Shown here piece after piece: positions 1-5,332 of a DNA stretch of 9,118 nt. The notes under the pieces were generated by a model. It did no database searches and was not told the DNA's origin. It saw only the letters and a program-made list of their open reading frames with translations. A program made the position numbers and the translations under genes. Within the stretch, counting starts at the first letter, position 1, and each line of letters opens with the position of its first letter. Origin of the DNA: Tardiphaga sp. (GTDB lineage Bacteria > Pseudomonadota > Alphaproteobacteria > Rhizobiales > Xanthobacteraceae); assembly GCA_014377915.1 (NCBI GenBank), contig JACMOT010000475.1, positions 1-9,118 of the forward strand, given 5' to 3'.

Positions 1-688
1 CCTTCTTGGCGGCCTTGAGCTTCGGCTTCGGTGCAAAGCTCTTGGTGGGATCGCTGCGCTTGGCGTGCGGCGGCGGCGCCGGCAGAACGCCCAGCTCCTG
101 CTTCATGTCGCGCTCGGCCTGCTTGCCGCGGCGCATCGATTCGGCGATCAATTCGTCGGTGAGCACCAGATTGGCGTTGGAAATGTCTTCCAGCGGCAAC
201 CGCGTGATGGGGTCCTCGCCGTCGCGGGCGCCTTCGCGGTCCAGCAACACGACGTCGCCCTCGATGGCGCCGAGCAGGCCGCGGAAACGCTTGCGGCCGC
301 CGACCGGGACGGCCATCTCGATCTTGACCAGATAGCCCGCATAGCGGTCGAAATCGGTACGGCGGACCAGTGGCCGGTCGATGCCGGGCGACGACACTTC
401 CAGCCGGTAGGCGCGCTCGATCGGGTCGGACACATCCAGCACCGGCGACAAAGCGTGCGAAATCGCCTCGCAATCCTCGACCAGCATGGTGCCGTCCGGT
501 CGCTCCGCCATGATCTGCACAGTACAGCCCAGTTCACCGGAAATCTTGATCCGGACCAGCCGGTAGCCCATGCCCTGCAGCACCGGGCCGGCAATCGCCG
601 ACACCCGCGCCGCGGCGCCCGGTTCAATCACCAGGCGCGGCTCGGAGAGCAGTTCGAGATCCACTTTATCGGTGGTCGGATCGGTCAT
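1..688 (-). CDS. rimP: Ribosome maturation factor RimP (3' end cut by window edge)
   Basis: RimP binds the 30S subunit and helps its late assembly in the cytoplasm. The frame opens with ATG at 688 and runs without a stop to the window edge, giving 229 visible residues; the C-terminus lies outside. The N-terminal domain contains [18 protein letters not shown] (about residues 34-51) and the family signature [13 protein letters not shown] (about 94-106). The RimP C-terminal SH3-like barrel follows ([17 protein letters not shown], about 132-148). After residue about 170 comes a Lys/Ala/Pro-rich basic tail ending KPKLKAAKK at the edge, which makes the protein much longer than the roughly 150-residue enterobacterial form; such tails occur in rhizobial homologues. 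No strong Shine-Dalgarno is visible before the ATG. In relatives nusA and infB follow; here that would be outside the window. Expression is probably set by the leader attenuator upstream. Confidence 0.96.
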   Translation of the reverse strand, partial: MTDPTTDKVDLELLSEPRLVIEPGAAARVSAIAGPVLQGMGYRLVRIKISGELGCTVQIMAERPDGTMLVEDCEAISHALSPVLDVSDPIERAYRLEVSSPGIDRPLVRRTDFDRYAGYLVKIEMAVPVGGRKRFRGLLGAIEGDVVLLDREGARDGEDPITRLPLEDISNANLVLTDELIAESMRRGKQAERDMKQELGVLPAPPPHAKRSDPTKSFAPKPKLKAAKK

Positions 689-796
689 ATCGGGTCAGGT
701 CTGTGTGGCGGATGGGTATTGAAGTCGGGCTTCGGCCCGGCCAGGTGGCCCCTGACAAACCCAGCCAGGTCGCCGACCAGGGTCAGTTCAGGTAAT

Positions 797-846
797 AAAA
801 AAGAGCGGGTCCCGAGGGGCCCACTCTCAAACGCGTTCGTATGAGA
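797..846 (-). promoter_or_regulatory. rimP leader: antiterminator/terminator attenuator
   Basis: Read on the minus strand, two hairpins compete. The first (846-825) pairs TCTCA-T-ACG with CGT-T-TGAGA around an AACG loop, with one T-T mismatch. The second (827-802) pairs AGAGTGGG with CCCGCTCT, includes inner G-C pairs, and is followed by six Ts (802-797). The two share AGA at 827-825, so forming the first blocks the foot of the terminator. This is the layout expected of a transcription attenuator, about 110 nt before the rimP ATG. A rimP-leader element with a 3' rho-independent terminator is known upstream of rimP-nusA-infB in alphaproteobacteria, and I assign this to that class. The signal it senses cannot be read from the sequence. 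Confidence 0.8.
802..827 (-). terminator. Intrinsic terminator inside the rimP leader
   Basis: The stem is AGAGTGGG/CCCGCTCT with one T-G wobble, extended inward by C-G pairs beyond a C-A mismatch. A run of six Ts follows at 802-797. It lies between the candidate rimP promoter and the rimP start, so it should act as a conditional stop and not as the end of an upstream gene; no minus-strand gene ends just before it. Confidence 0.8.
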
Positions 847-863
847 AACCATAAGTTACGGCG

Positions 864-892
864 GATATAACGGTTTTTCGGCGGTCCGGCAA
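864..892 (-). promoter_or_regulatory. Candidate sigma70-type promoter of rimP
   Basis: On the minus strand TTGCCG (892-887) is separated by 17 nt from TATATC (869-864). That would start transcription near 857, about 10 nt before the first leader hairpin. The spacing and the position directly ahead of the attenuator support it. The -35 box matches the consensus TTGACA at four of six positions. No start site has been measured here. Confidence 0.5.
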
Positions 893-978
893 GGCCCGCG
901 AGGCCGCCGGCAAAGATTTTTGGCCGCCCGGCCGCCTTACCGGATAACCCTTCCTTCACCAACCGTACTTAAGGTCAG

Positions 979-999
979 CGGGCCTATCCGCCAGGCCCG
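979..999 (+). repeat. Inverted repeat just upstream of the DUF2336 start
   Basis: CGGGCC (979-984) and GGCCCG (994-999) are exact reverse complements around a 9-nt loop. The repeat ends 15 nt before the ATG at 1015. In an mRNA it would form a GC-rich hairpin close to the ribosome binding region; in DNA it could be a protein site. No T run follows, so it is not an intrinsic terminator. The rest of the rimP-DUF2336 divergent gap (about 893-1014) shows no other element I can support and no clear plus-strand promoter. Confidence 0.35.
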
Positions 1000-1014
1000 G
1001 TTGAGTAAATTTTG

Positions 1015-2112
1015 ATGGCAATGACGAATTCGCTGATTCCCGAGCTTGAGGAGATCGTCCGAAGCGGCGATCCGAAGCGCCGTGGCGACGCCGTTCGGAA
1101 GATTTCCGACCTGTTTCTGCGGGGGGCTTCGCAATTCCAGCCGGCCCACGTCGCGCTGTTCGATGGCATCCTGACCAGCCTGGTGCCCGAAACCGAAGTC
1201 GAATCCCGGACCGAACTGGCCGAACGGCTGTCGGCGCTGGGCAATGCGCCGCCGCAGCTGGTGGCGATGCTGGTGCGCGACGACGAGATCATGATCGCGG
1301 GGCCGTTGCTGCGGTATTCGCCGCAGGTCGACGAAGCGGTGCTGGTCGATGTCGCCCAGGTCAAGGGGCAGATGCATCTGCTGGCGATCGCACAGCGCTC
1401 GGTGGTGTCGGCCGGCGTGACCGACGTGATTGTCCGCCGCGGCGACCGCGAGGTGATCCGTCGCGTCGCCGGCAATTCCGGGGCGAGCTTTTCCAGCCTT
1501 GGCTATACCGGGCTGATCCGCCGCGCCACCGACGACGGCGTGCTCGCCGTCGCGGTCGGCCAGCGCGACGATCTGTCCGGTGCCCAGCTCAAGGAGCTGC
1601 TGTCGCAATCGGCCGAGACGGTGCGCCGCCGGCTGTTCGATTTCTCCCGGCCGGATCAGCGCGCCGCCATCAACCGTGCCTTGCTGGAAATCTCCGGCGC
1701 GCCGCAGCATCTGGCGCTGACGCGCGATTTCGCCGCCGCGCAGCGCTCCGTGGCGAAGCTGAGCCAGACCGACGGGTTAAATGAAGGCGCCCTGCTGCGC
1801 TTCGCCCGCGCGCATCAATATGAGGAGACGGCGGCGGCGCTGGCTGCGATGTCCGGCGTCCGGATCGCGACGATCGACCAGTTGCTGAAGGGGGACCGTG
1901 ACGATCCGATGCTGGTGCTTGGACGGTCGATTGGCATTTCCTGGGCCACGGTACGTGCGTTGATGGCGCTGCGGTTAGGTCCCGACCGCGCGCCCGCCGC
2001 GGCGGACATCGAGGAGGCCCGGCAGAATTTCGAGCGGCTGGTGCCGGCCACGGCGCAGCGTGTACTGACCTTCTGGCAGACCCGCGATCTGAACGCGGCG
2101 GTGCCGGTGTAG
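1015..2112 (+). CDS. DUF2336 family protein, function unknown
   Basis: This 365-residue, apparently soluble protein has no signal peptide or membrane segment. It resembles DUF2336, an alphaproteobacterial family without an assigned biochemical role. The recognisable core is the stretch from HLLAIAQRSVVSAGVTDVIVRRGD through EVIRRVAGNSGA, about residues 121-160. The rest is largely amphipathic alpha-helix with short Leu/Ala/Arg repeats, suggesting a HEAT-like helical scaffold; that is inference from composition. No catalytic motif is evident. The start is uncertain: TTG at 1012, ATG at 1015 and ATG at 1021 are in frame, and only a weak GAG lies upstream. I take 1015. It is the only plus-strand gene here, divergent from rimP and convergent with trmB (37-nt gap), so it needs its own promoter and is not part of either neighbour's operon. 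Codon use looks like that of its neighbours, with no sign of recent transfer. Confidence 0.85.
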   Translation: MAMTNSLIPELEEIVRSGDPKRRGDAVRKISDLFLRGASQFQPAHVALFDGILTSLVPETEVESRTELAERLSALGNAPPQLVAMLVRDDEIMIAGPLLRYSPQVDEAVLVDVAQVKGQMHLLAIAQRSVVSAGVTDVIVRRGDREVIRRVAGNSGASFSSLGYTGLIRRATDDGVLAVAVGQRDDLSGAQLKELLSQSAETVRRRLFDFSRPDQRAAINRALLEISGAPQHLALTRDFAAAQRSVAKLSQTDGLNEGALLRFARAHQYEETAAALAAMSGVRIATIDQLLKGDRDDPMLVLGRSIGISWATVRALMALRLGPDRAPAAADIEEARQNFERLVPATAQRVLTFWQTRDLNAAVPV

Positions 2113-2117
2113 GCGGG

Positions 2118-2144
2118 CTTCGCCGCGGGCGGGGCGAGGCGAAG
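2118..2144. terminator. Possible shared hairpin between convergent DUF2336 and trmB
   Basis: CTTCGCC (2118-2124) pairs exactly with GGCGAAG (2138-2144) around a 13-nt GC-rich loop. It fills most of the 37-nt gap between two genes that end facing each other. Neither strand has a T run after the stem, so it is not a standard intrinsic terminator. It could help stop or slow transcription from both sides or protect 3' ends. Confidence 0.35.
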
Positions 2145-2149
2145 AAGCG

Positions 2150-2947
2150 CTACAGGGCTTCGCTGACTTTTCTTGATATCAGATACGCCGCCTTGCGGCC
2201 CTCGCGTTCGGCCTTCCGGCCGTAGCGCGTCATGGTGTAGTCCGGCCATGGCCGGCTCCAGTCGGCGGCGCGCTCCGCGGTCCAGGCAAAATCCGGCGAC
2301 CGCGCCAGGTGCCAGAGCGTCCACGCCACATAATCCGGAATGTCGTGCACGAAGCGGAATTCGCCATCCGGCACGAGCACCCGCGCCATGGCGGCCAGGG
2401 TGGCGTCCTGCACGAAGCGTCGCTTCCAGTGTCGCCGTTTCGGCCAGGGGTCGGGGTGGATCAGGTCGATGCGCGTCAGCGATCGCGGCGGCGCCCAGGT
2501 CAGCAGTTCGGCGGCGTCGCCGGCATACAGCCGGACATTGCCGAGCCCATGGGCCTCGATCAGCGTCAGGATCTTGGCCATGCCGTTGAGATAGGGCTCG
2601 CAGCCGATGAAGCCGATATGCGGAAACGCCAGCGCCTCGGCGACCAGATGTTCGCCGCCGCCGAATCCGATCTCGACGCGGACGGCATCGACGGCGGGGT
2701 CGAACAGCGTGCGCAGATCGTCGGGCGCGGCACCCGCGATGTCGAGGGCAAGACGCGGCAGCAGCGTGCCGAACAGGTCGGCCTGATGCAGACGTAGTTT
2801 GTGGCCCTTGCGGCGGCCGAAGAACGAGCCGCGGTAGAACCCGTCGGGCTCGGAGACGCCATCCGTTTCGGCATGTTGCTGGTCGAGCGGAATCGCTGGC
2901 GCGAAATCCGCGTCGCGATCATCGGAATTGGAAATTGCTGTATTCAT
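2150..2947 (-). CDS. trmB: tRNA (guanine-N7-)-methyltransferase
   Basis: TrmB transfers a methyl group from S-adenosylmethionine to N7 of guanine 46 in the variable loop of tRNAs, in the cytoplasm. The 265-residue product carries the SAM-binding glycine loop in VEIGFGGGEH (about 91-100), the acidic GCEPY strand end (115-119), and the family hallmark HPDPWPKRRHWKRR (164-177) with Asp166 as the likely catalytic residue. The C-terminal TRYGRKAEREG (240-250) matches the conserved substrate and SAM-contact motif. About 35 poorly conserved residues precede the start of homology. The ATG at 2947 is the only clear start; no good Shine-Dalgarno is visible. It lies 74 nt after the XRE gene, so co-transcription is likely. 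Its substrate SAM is made by MetK, whose gene often sits directly upstream in relatives but is absent here. Confidence 0.97.
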   Translation of the reverse strand: MNTAISNSDDRDADFAPAIPLDQQHAETDGVSEPDGFYRGSFFGRRKGHKLRLHQADLFGTLLPRLALDIAGAAPDDLRTLFDPAVDAVRVEIGFGGGEHLVAEALAFPHIGFIGCEPYLNGMAKILTLIEAHGLGNVRLYAGDAAELLTWAPPRSLTRIDLIHPDPWPKRRHWKRRFVQDATLAAMARVLVPDGEFRFVHDIPDYVAWTLWHLARSPDFAWTAERAADWSRPWPDYTMTRYGRKAEREGRKAAYLISRKVSEAL

Positions 2948-3021
2948 GACGCGTGTTGATACAGCCGAAACGGCGGCAACGCCACCGCGTGCGATGGCGC
3001 TACCGTCGATTGCCGTCGCGT

Positions 3022-3438
3022 CTAGCGTTGGTCGGGAGCCTCGCGCGCGGCGATCTGCTCGACCATGTCGACGATGCTGCGACGAAGTTTGGCATCGTTG
3101 ATCCGTGTGAATGCGCGGGTCAGTGCGAGGCCTTCGGAGGTAGCAAGGAAATCGGAAACATAGGCGGGCGATGCGGCTTCAGCGAAGCCATCGGCGTGAA
3201 GAATGGCGCCTGGGCCACCCTCGAACAGAAATGAAACGGGTACTTGCAAAATTTCTGAAATTTGCTGTAGCCGGCTTGCGCCGACGCGGTTGGTTCCCTT
3301 CTCGTACTTCTGCACCTGCTGGAAAGTCAGACCTAGCGCTTCGCCAAGTTTCTCCTGACTCATACCCAGCATGATGCGCCGCATGCGCACGCGACTGCCG
3401 ACATATTTGTCAACAGGATTGGGCGCTTTGGTCGACAT
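3022..3438 (-). CDS. XRE/Cro-CI type helix-turn-helix transcriptional regulator
   Basis: This is a small 138-residue DNA-binding protein. The helix-turn-helix domain spans about residues 14-72, with SQEKLGEALGLTFQQVQKYEKG (27-48) as the core of helices 2-3 and VPVSFLFEG closing the domain. The C-terminal part (about 88-133), with LTRAFTRINDAKLRRSIVDMVEQIA, is typical of an abundant alphaproteobacterial subfamily and probably mediates dimerisation. The start is well supported: AGGAG (3452-3448) lies 9 nt before the ATG at 3438. The gene and its upstream region are more AT-rich than the flanking operons. A candidate promoter overlapped by an inverted repeat lies upstream, so self-repression is plausible (inference). 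trmB follows after 74 nt. The regulon is not visible from the sequence; the position between lnt and the metK/trmB region is conserved in relatives as I recall them. Confidence 0.93.
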   Translation of the reverse strand: MSTKAPNPVDKYVGSRVRMRRIMLGMSQEKLGEALGLTFQQVQKYEKGTNRVGASRLQQISEILQVPVSFLFEGGPGAILHADGFAEAASPAYVSDFLATSEGLALTRAFTRINDAKLRRSIVDMVEQIAAREAPDQR

Positions 3439-3454
3439 CTCTAAATACTCCTGG

Positions 3455-3566
3455 ATTACTCTAATGATATCGGATCGTTTGCCCCGATCCGATCGCTACT
3501 AACAATTGATATTAGCAACGCCAAAGGAGCGTAATCAATTCACTCAACCAGACTAATTTTCCTAGT
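3455..3566. promoter_or_regulatory. Three ATTA/CTAA inverted repeats, putative operators
   Basis: Three dyads share CTAA/TTAG-like or ATTA/TAAT half sites. ATTACTCTAAT at 3455-3465 is an ATTA-3-TAAT dyad in the leader. CTAACAATTGATATTAG at 3499-3515 is a CTAA-9-TTAG dyad with CAATTG inside, covering the candidate -10 box. ACTAATTTTCCTAGT at 3552-3566 is an ACTA-7-TAGT dyad upstream of the -35 box. The spacing places one upstream of, one on and one downstream of the promoter. I infer operators for the adjacent XRE protein; AT-rich sequence alone can produce such short dyads by chance. Confidence 0.4.
3509..3538 (-). promoter_or_regulatory. Candidate promoter of the XRE regulator
   Basis: On the minus strand TTGATT (3538-3533) is followed after 18 nt by TAATAT (3514-3509). 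The predicted start is near 3502, giving a leader of about 64 nt before the ATG at 3438. The -10 box lies entirely within an inverted repeat (3499-3515), as expected for a repressible promoter. It is not experimentally placed. Confidence 0.5.
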
Positions 3567-3679
3567 GGTAATTTTGTATCGACTTGCTGTTGTTTTCTCA
3601 TTCCCTGGGAAAACCAACTGATAAAGCTAGCTTAAAAAGTGATTAAATGGCGGCGAATTCACGGTGACGGCGCTGGGTT

Positions 3680-3694
3680 GTTCGCTACGCGAAC
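3680..3694. repeat. Perfect GTTCGC-TAC-GCGAAC hairpin downstream of lnt
   Basis: A 6-bp perfect stem closes on a 3-nt loop, starting about 30 nt after the lnt stop codon. It has no T run on either strand, so it could be an mRNA 3'-end stabiliser, part of a rho-dependent stop, or a copy of a short dispersed palindrome. Confidence 0.35.
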
Positions 3695-3724
3695 GGTCGA
3701 GATTCCGGACTGGCGGCAATTGAT

Positions 3725-5332
3725 TCAGATCGGCTTCGCCGAGCGCCGTCGCATCGCGAGGATCAGCGCGAAAGCGACGATGACCGCCGCGGGAACGTCG
3801 CCGACGCGTGCGTAAAAAGTGGGCGCGATCGCGGCGGGCAACCCGGCGTCGAGGACGCCTTCGGCGCCAAGCTCCAGCCGCGCCGTGATGCGGCCGACCG
3901 GATCGACGACCGCGGAGATGCCGGTGTTCGCCGCGCGAACCAGCGGCAGGCCTTGCTCGATGGCGCGAACGCGACTCTGCTGCAGGTGTTGATAGGGCCC
4001 GGTCGAGATGCCGAACCAGCCGTCATTGGTGAGATTGACGATCCAGCCCGGACGGTCGCCCGACGTGGTGATGTCGCCCGGGAAAATCGCCTCGTAGCAG
4101 ATCAGCGGCAGCATCCGTGGTGTGTTGGGAATCTCCAGGGTACGGCGCCGGTCGCCCGGGATGAAGCCGCGGGTCTGCTTGGTGAGCTGCTGGAAGCCGA
4201 GCTTCTCCATCAGGTTCTGGAACGGCAGATACTCGCCGAACGGCACCAGATGCAGCTTGTCGTAGACCGACAGGATGGTGCCGTCATGGTCGATGACAAA
4301 GACCGAATTATAGGCCCGCGTGACCTTCGAGCCGGGCGGCAGATCGGGCGGCCGGACCGCGCCGGTGACCAGCACGGTGCCCTTGGGCAGCAGGTCGGCG
4401 ATCTGCGCCATCGCGTCGGGCTCGCGCGACAGGAAGAACGGGAAGGCGGATTCCGGCCAGATCAGAATCGTCGCCGCGCCGACGCCGGTGGATTGCGGCC
4501 CGGTCGCGCGGTCCGACAGCGCGAGATATTTCTTCATCACGTCGGCCTTGGCGGCGTAGTTGAAGCGCACATCCTGCCGCAGGTTCGGCTGCATGACGCG
4601 CAGCTTCACCCCGGCGACCAGTTGTGTCGGCGAGCGCGCCAGCCGGATCATGCCGTAGCCGCCCATCGCCACCAGCAGCGCGATGGCCAGCGCCGCGGCG
4701 AGCCAGGGCCGCTGCGTGCGCGAGCGGCCGTCGATCAGCACCGCCGGCGCGGCGAAGATCGCCACCGTGACAAAGGTCAGGCCCCACAGCCCGACCAGCG
4801 CGGCGCTCTGCGCCAGCGCCAGCGGCTCGGTGAGGGCGTAGCCAAATGTATTCCAGGGAAAGCCGGTCAGCACATGGCCGCGCAGCCACTCGGCGATGGT
4901 GAGGCAGGCCGCGAGCGTCAGCACGCGCGAATAATCCTTGGTCCACATGAATCGCGCCAGCGCGAAGCCGGCCGCGGTGAACAGTGCGAGATAGGCCGGC
5001 AGGCCGGCGACCGCCGCGGGCAGCAGCCAGGCGAAGGTCTGCGCGTCGACCAGGAAGGCGTAGCCGATCCAGTACAGGCCGGGCACGAAGTAACCGAAGC
5101 CGAACCACCAGCCGGCCATCGCCGCGGCGGGAACGCCCCGCATCTTGCCGGCGGTGGCGCCGACGATCAGCCAGACCCGGACGGGAAAGGTGATGAACAG
5201 CCCCGGCCAGGCATTGAACGGCGCCATCGCCAGCGATGACACCGCGCCGGCGAGCAGCGCGATGCCGGCGCGCTTCCAGCCCCAGGCCAGGATGATGGGG
5301 AGGGCGATGTTGCGCAGTCCGTAAATCGTCAC
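3725..5332 (-). CDS. lnt: Apolipoprotein N-acyltransferase
   Basis: Lnt attaches the third acyl chain to the N-terminal cysteine of apolipoproteins, taking it from a phospholipid, the last step of lipoprotein maturation in the inner membrane. The 535-residue product has hydrophobic membrane segments from about residue 10 to 230 (for example ALLAGAVSSLAMAP and GLYWIGYAFLV), a periplasmic nitrilase-like domain (about 243-500), and a last membrane segment (about 512-527). The catalytic triad is complete: Glu294 in IWPESAFPF, Lys359 in YDKLHLVPFGEYLP, and Cys412 in ICYEAIFP, with spacing close to E267/K335/C387 of E. coli. NLTNDGWFG (433-441) is also conserved. The start is GTG at 5332, whose GTGA overlaps the stop of the CBS gene by 4 nt, suggesting translational coupling; the next in-frame Met (residue 36) would remove the first membrane segment. 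It is the last gene of the miaB operon in the window. Confidence 0.97.
   Translation of the reverse strand: MTIYGLRNIALPIILAWGWKRAGIALLAGAVSSLAMAPFNAWPGLFITFPVRVWLIVGATAGKMRGVPAAAMAGWWFGFGYFVPGLYWIGYAFLVDAQTFAWLLPAAVAGLPAYLALFTAAGFALARFMWTKDYSRVLTLAACLTIAEWLRGHVLTGFPWNTFGYALTEPLALAQSAALVGLWGLTFVTVAIFAAPAVLIDGRSRTQRPWLAAALAIALLVAMGGYGMIRLARSPTQLVAGVKLRVMQPNLRQDVRFNYAAKADVMKKYLALSDRATGPQSTGVGAATILIWPESAFPFFLSREPDAMAQIADLLPKGTVLVTGAVRPPDLPPGSKVTRAYNSVFVIDHDGTILSVYDKLHLVPFGEYLPFQNLMEKLGFQQLTKQTRGFIPGDRRRTLEIPNTPRMLPLICYEAIFPGDITTSGDRPGWIVNLTNDGWFGISTGPYQHLQQSRVRAIEQGLPLVRAANTGISAVVDPVGRITARLELGAEGVLDAGLPAAIAPTFYARVGDVPAAVIVAFALILAMRRRSAKPI

Larger units (their letters stand above)
3439..3724. other. 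AT-rich non-coding gap between lnt and the XRE gene
   Basis: This 286-nt stretch has no credible ORF and is clearly richer in A and T than the genes around it. It holds the XRE ribosome binding site, a candidate XRE promoter, three ATTA/CTAA-type inverted repeats, a perfect 10-bp palindrome AAGCTAGCTT (3624-3633), an inverted repeat GTTTTC/GAAAAC (3592-3597 with 3609-3614), and a hairpin after lnt (3680-3694). I see no T-tailed terminator for lnt. A small RNA in this gap is possible but not supported by any motif I recognise. Confidence 0.6.

Noticed and set aside
802..827. The strong terminator as the end of a small RNA or gene starting farther right
   Set aside because: A promoter with good spacing lies only about 60 nt upstream and rimP follows in the same direction, so attenuation explains it better; a short terminated leader RNA is still an expected product.
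65..844. Long plus-strand open frame across rimP and its leader
   Set aside because: It is antisense to a clear RimP frame. Its Arg/His/Gln-rich translation is typical of a high-GC shadow frame and it runs over the terminator hairpin.
937..1710. Minus-strand frame that would join the rimP promoter region to the DUF2336 antisense strand
   Set aside because: Composition is Arg/Gln/His-rich, there is no motif, and it is antisense to a better supported DUF2336 gene.
2953..3234. 93-residue plus-strand frame between trmB and the XRE gene
   Set aside because: Most of it is antisense to the XRE coding region; no ribosome binding site or homology is evident.
3246..3265. AT-rich imperfect palindrome GCAAAATTTCTGAAATTTGC
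   Set aside because: It lies inside the XRE coding region, where it encodes the conserved QISEILQ helix; likely a by-product of codon use, although an intragenic operator cannot be excluded.
3953..5239. 428-residue plus-strand open frame opposite lnt
   Set aside because: Lnt on the other strand has a complete catalytic triad; this frame has no domain and has the skewed composition of antisense reading in GC-rich DNA.
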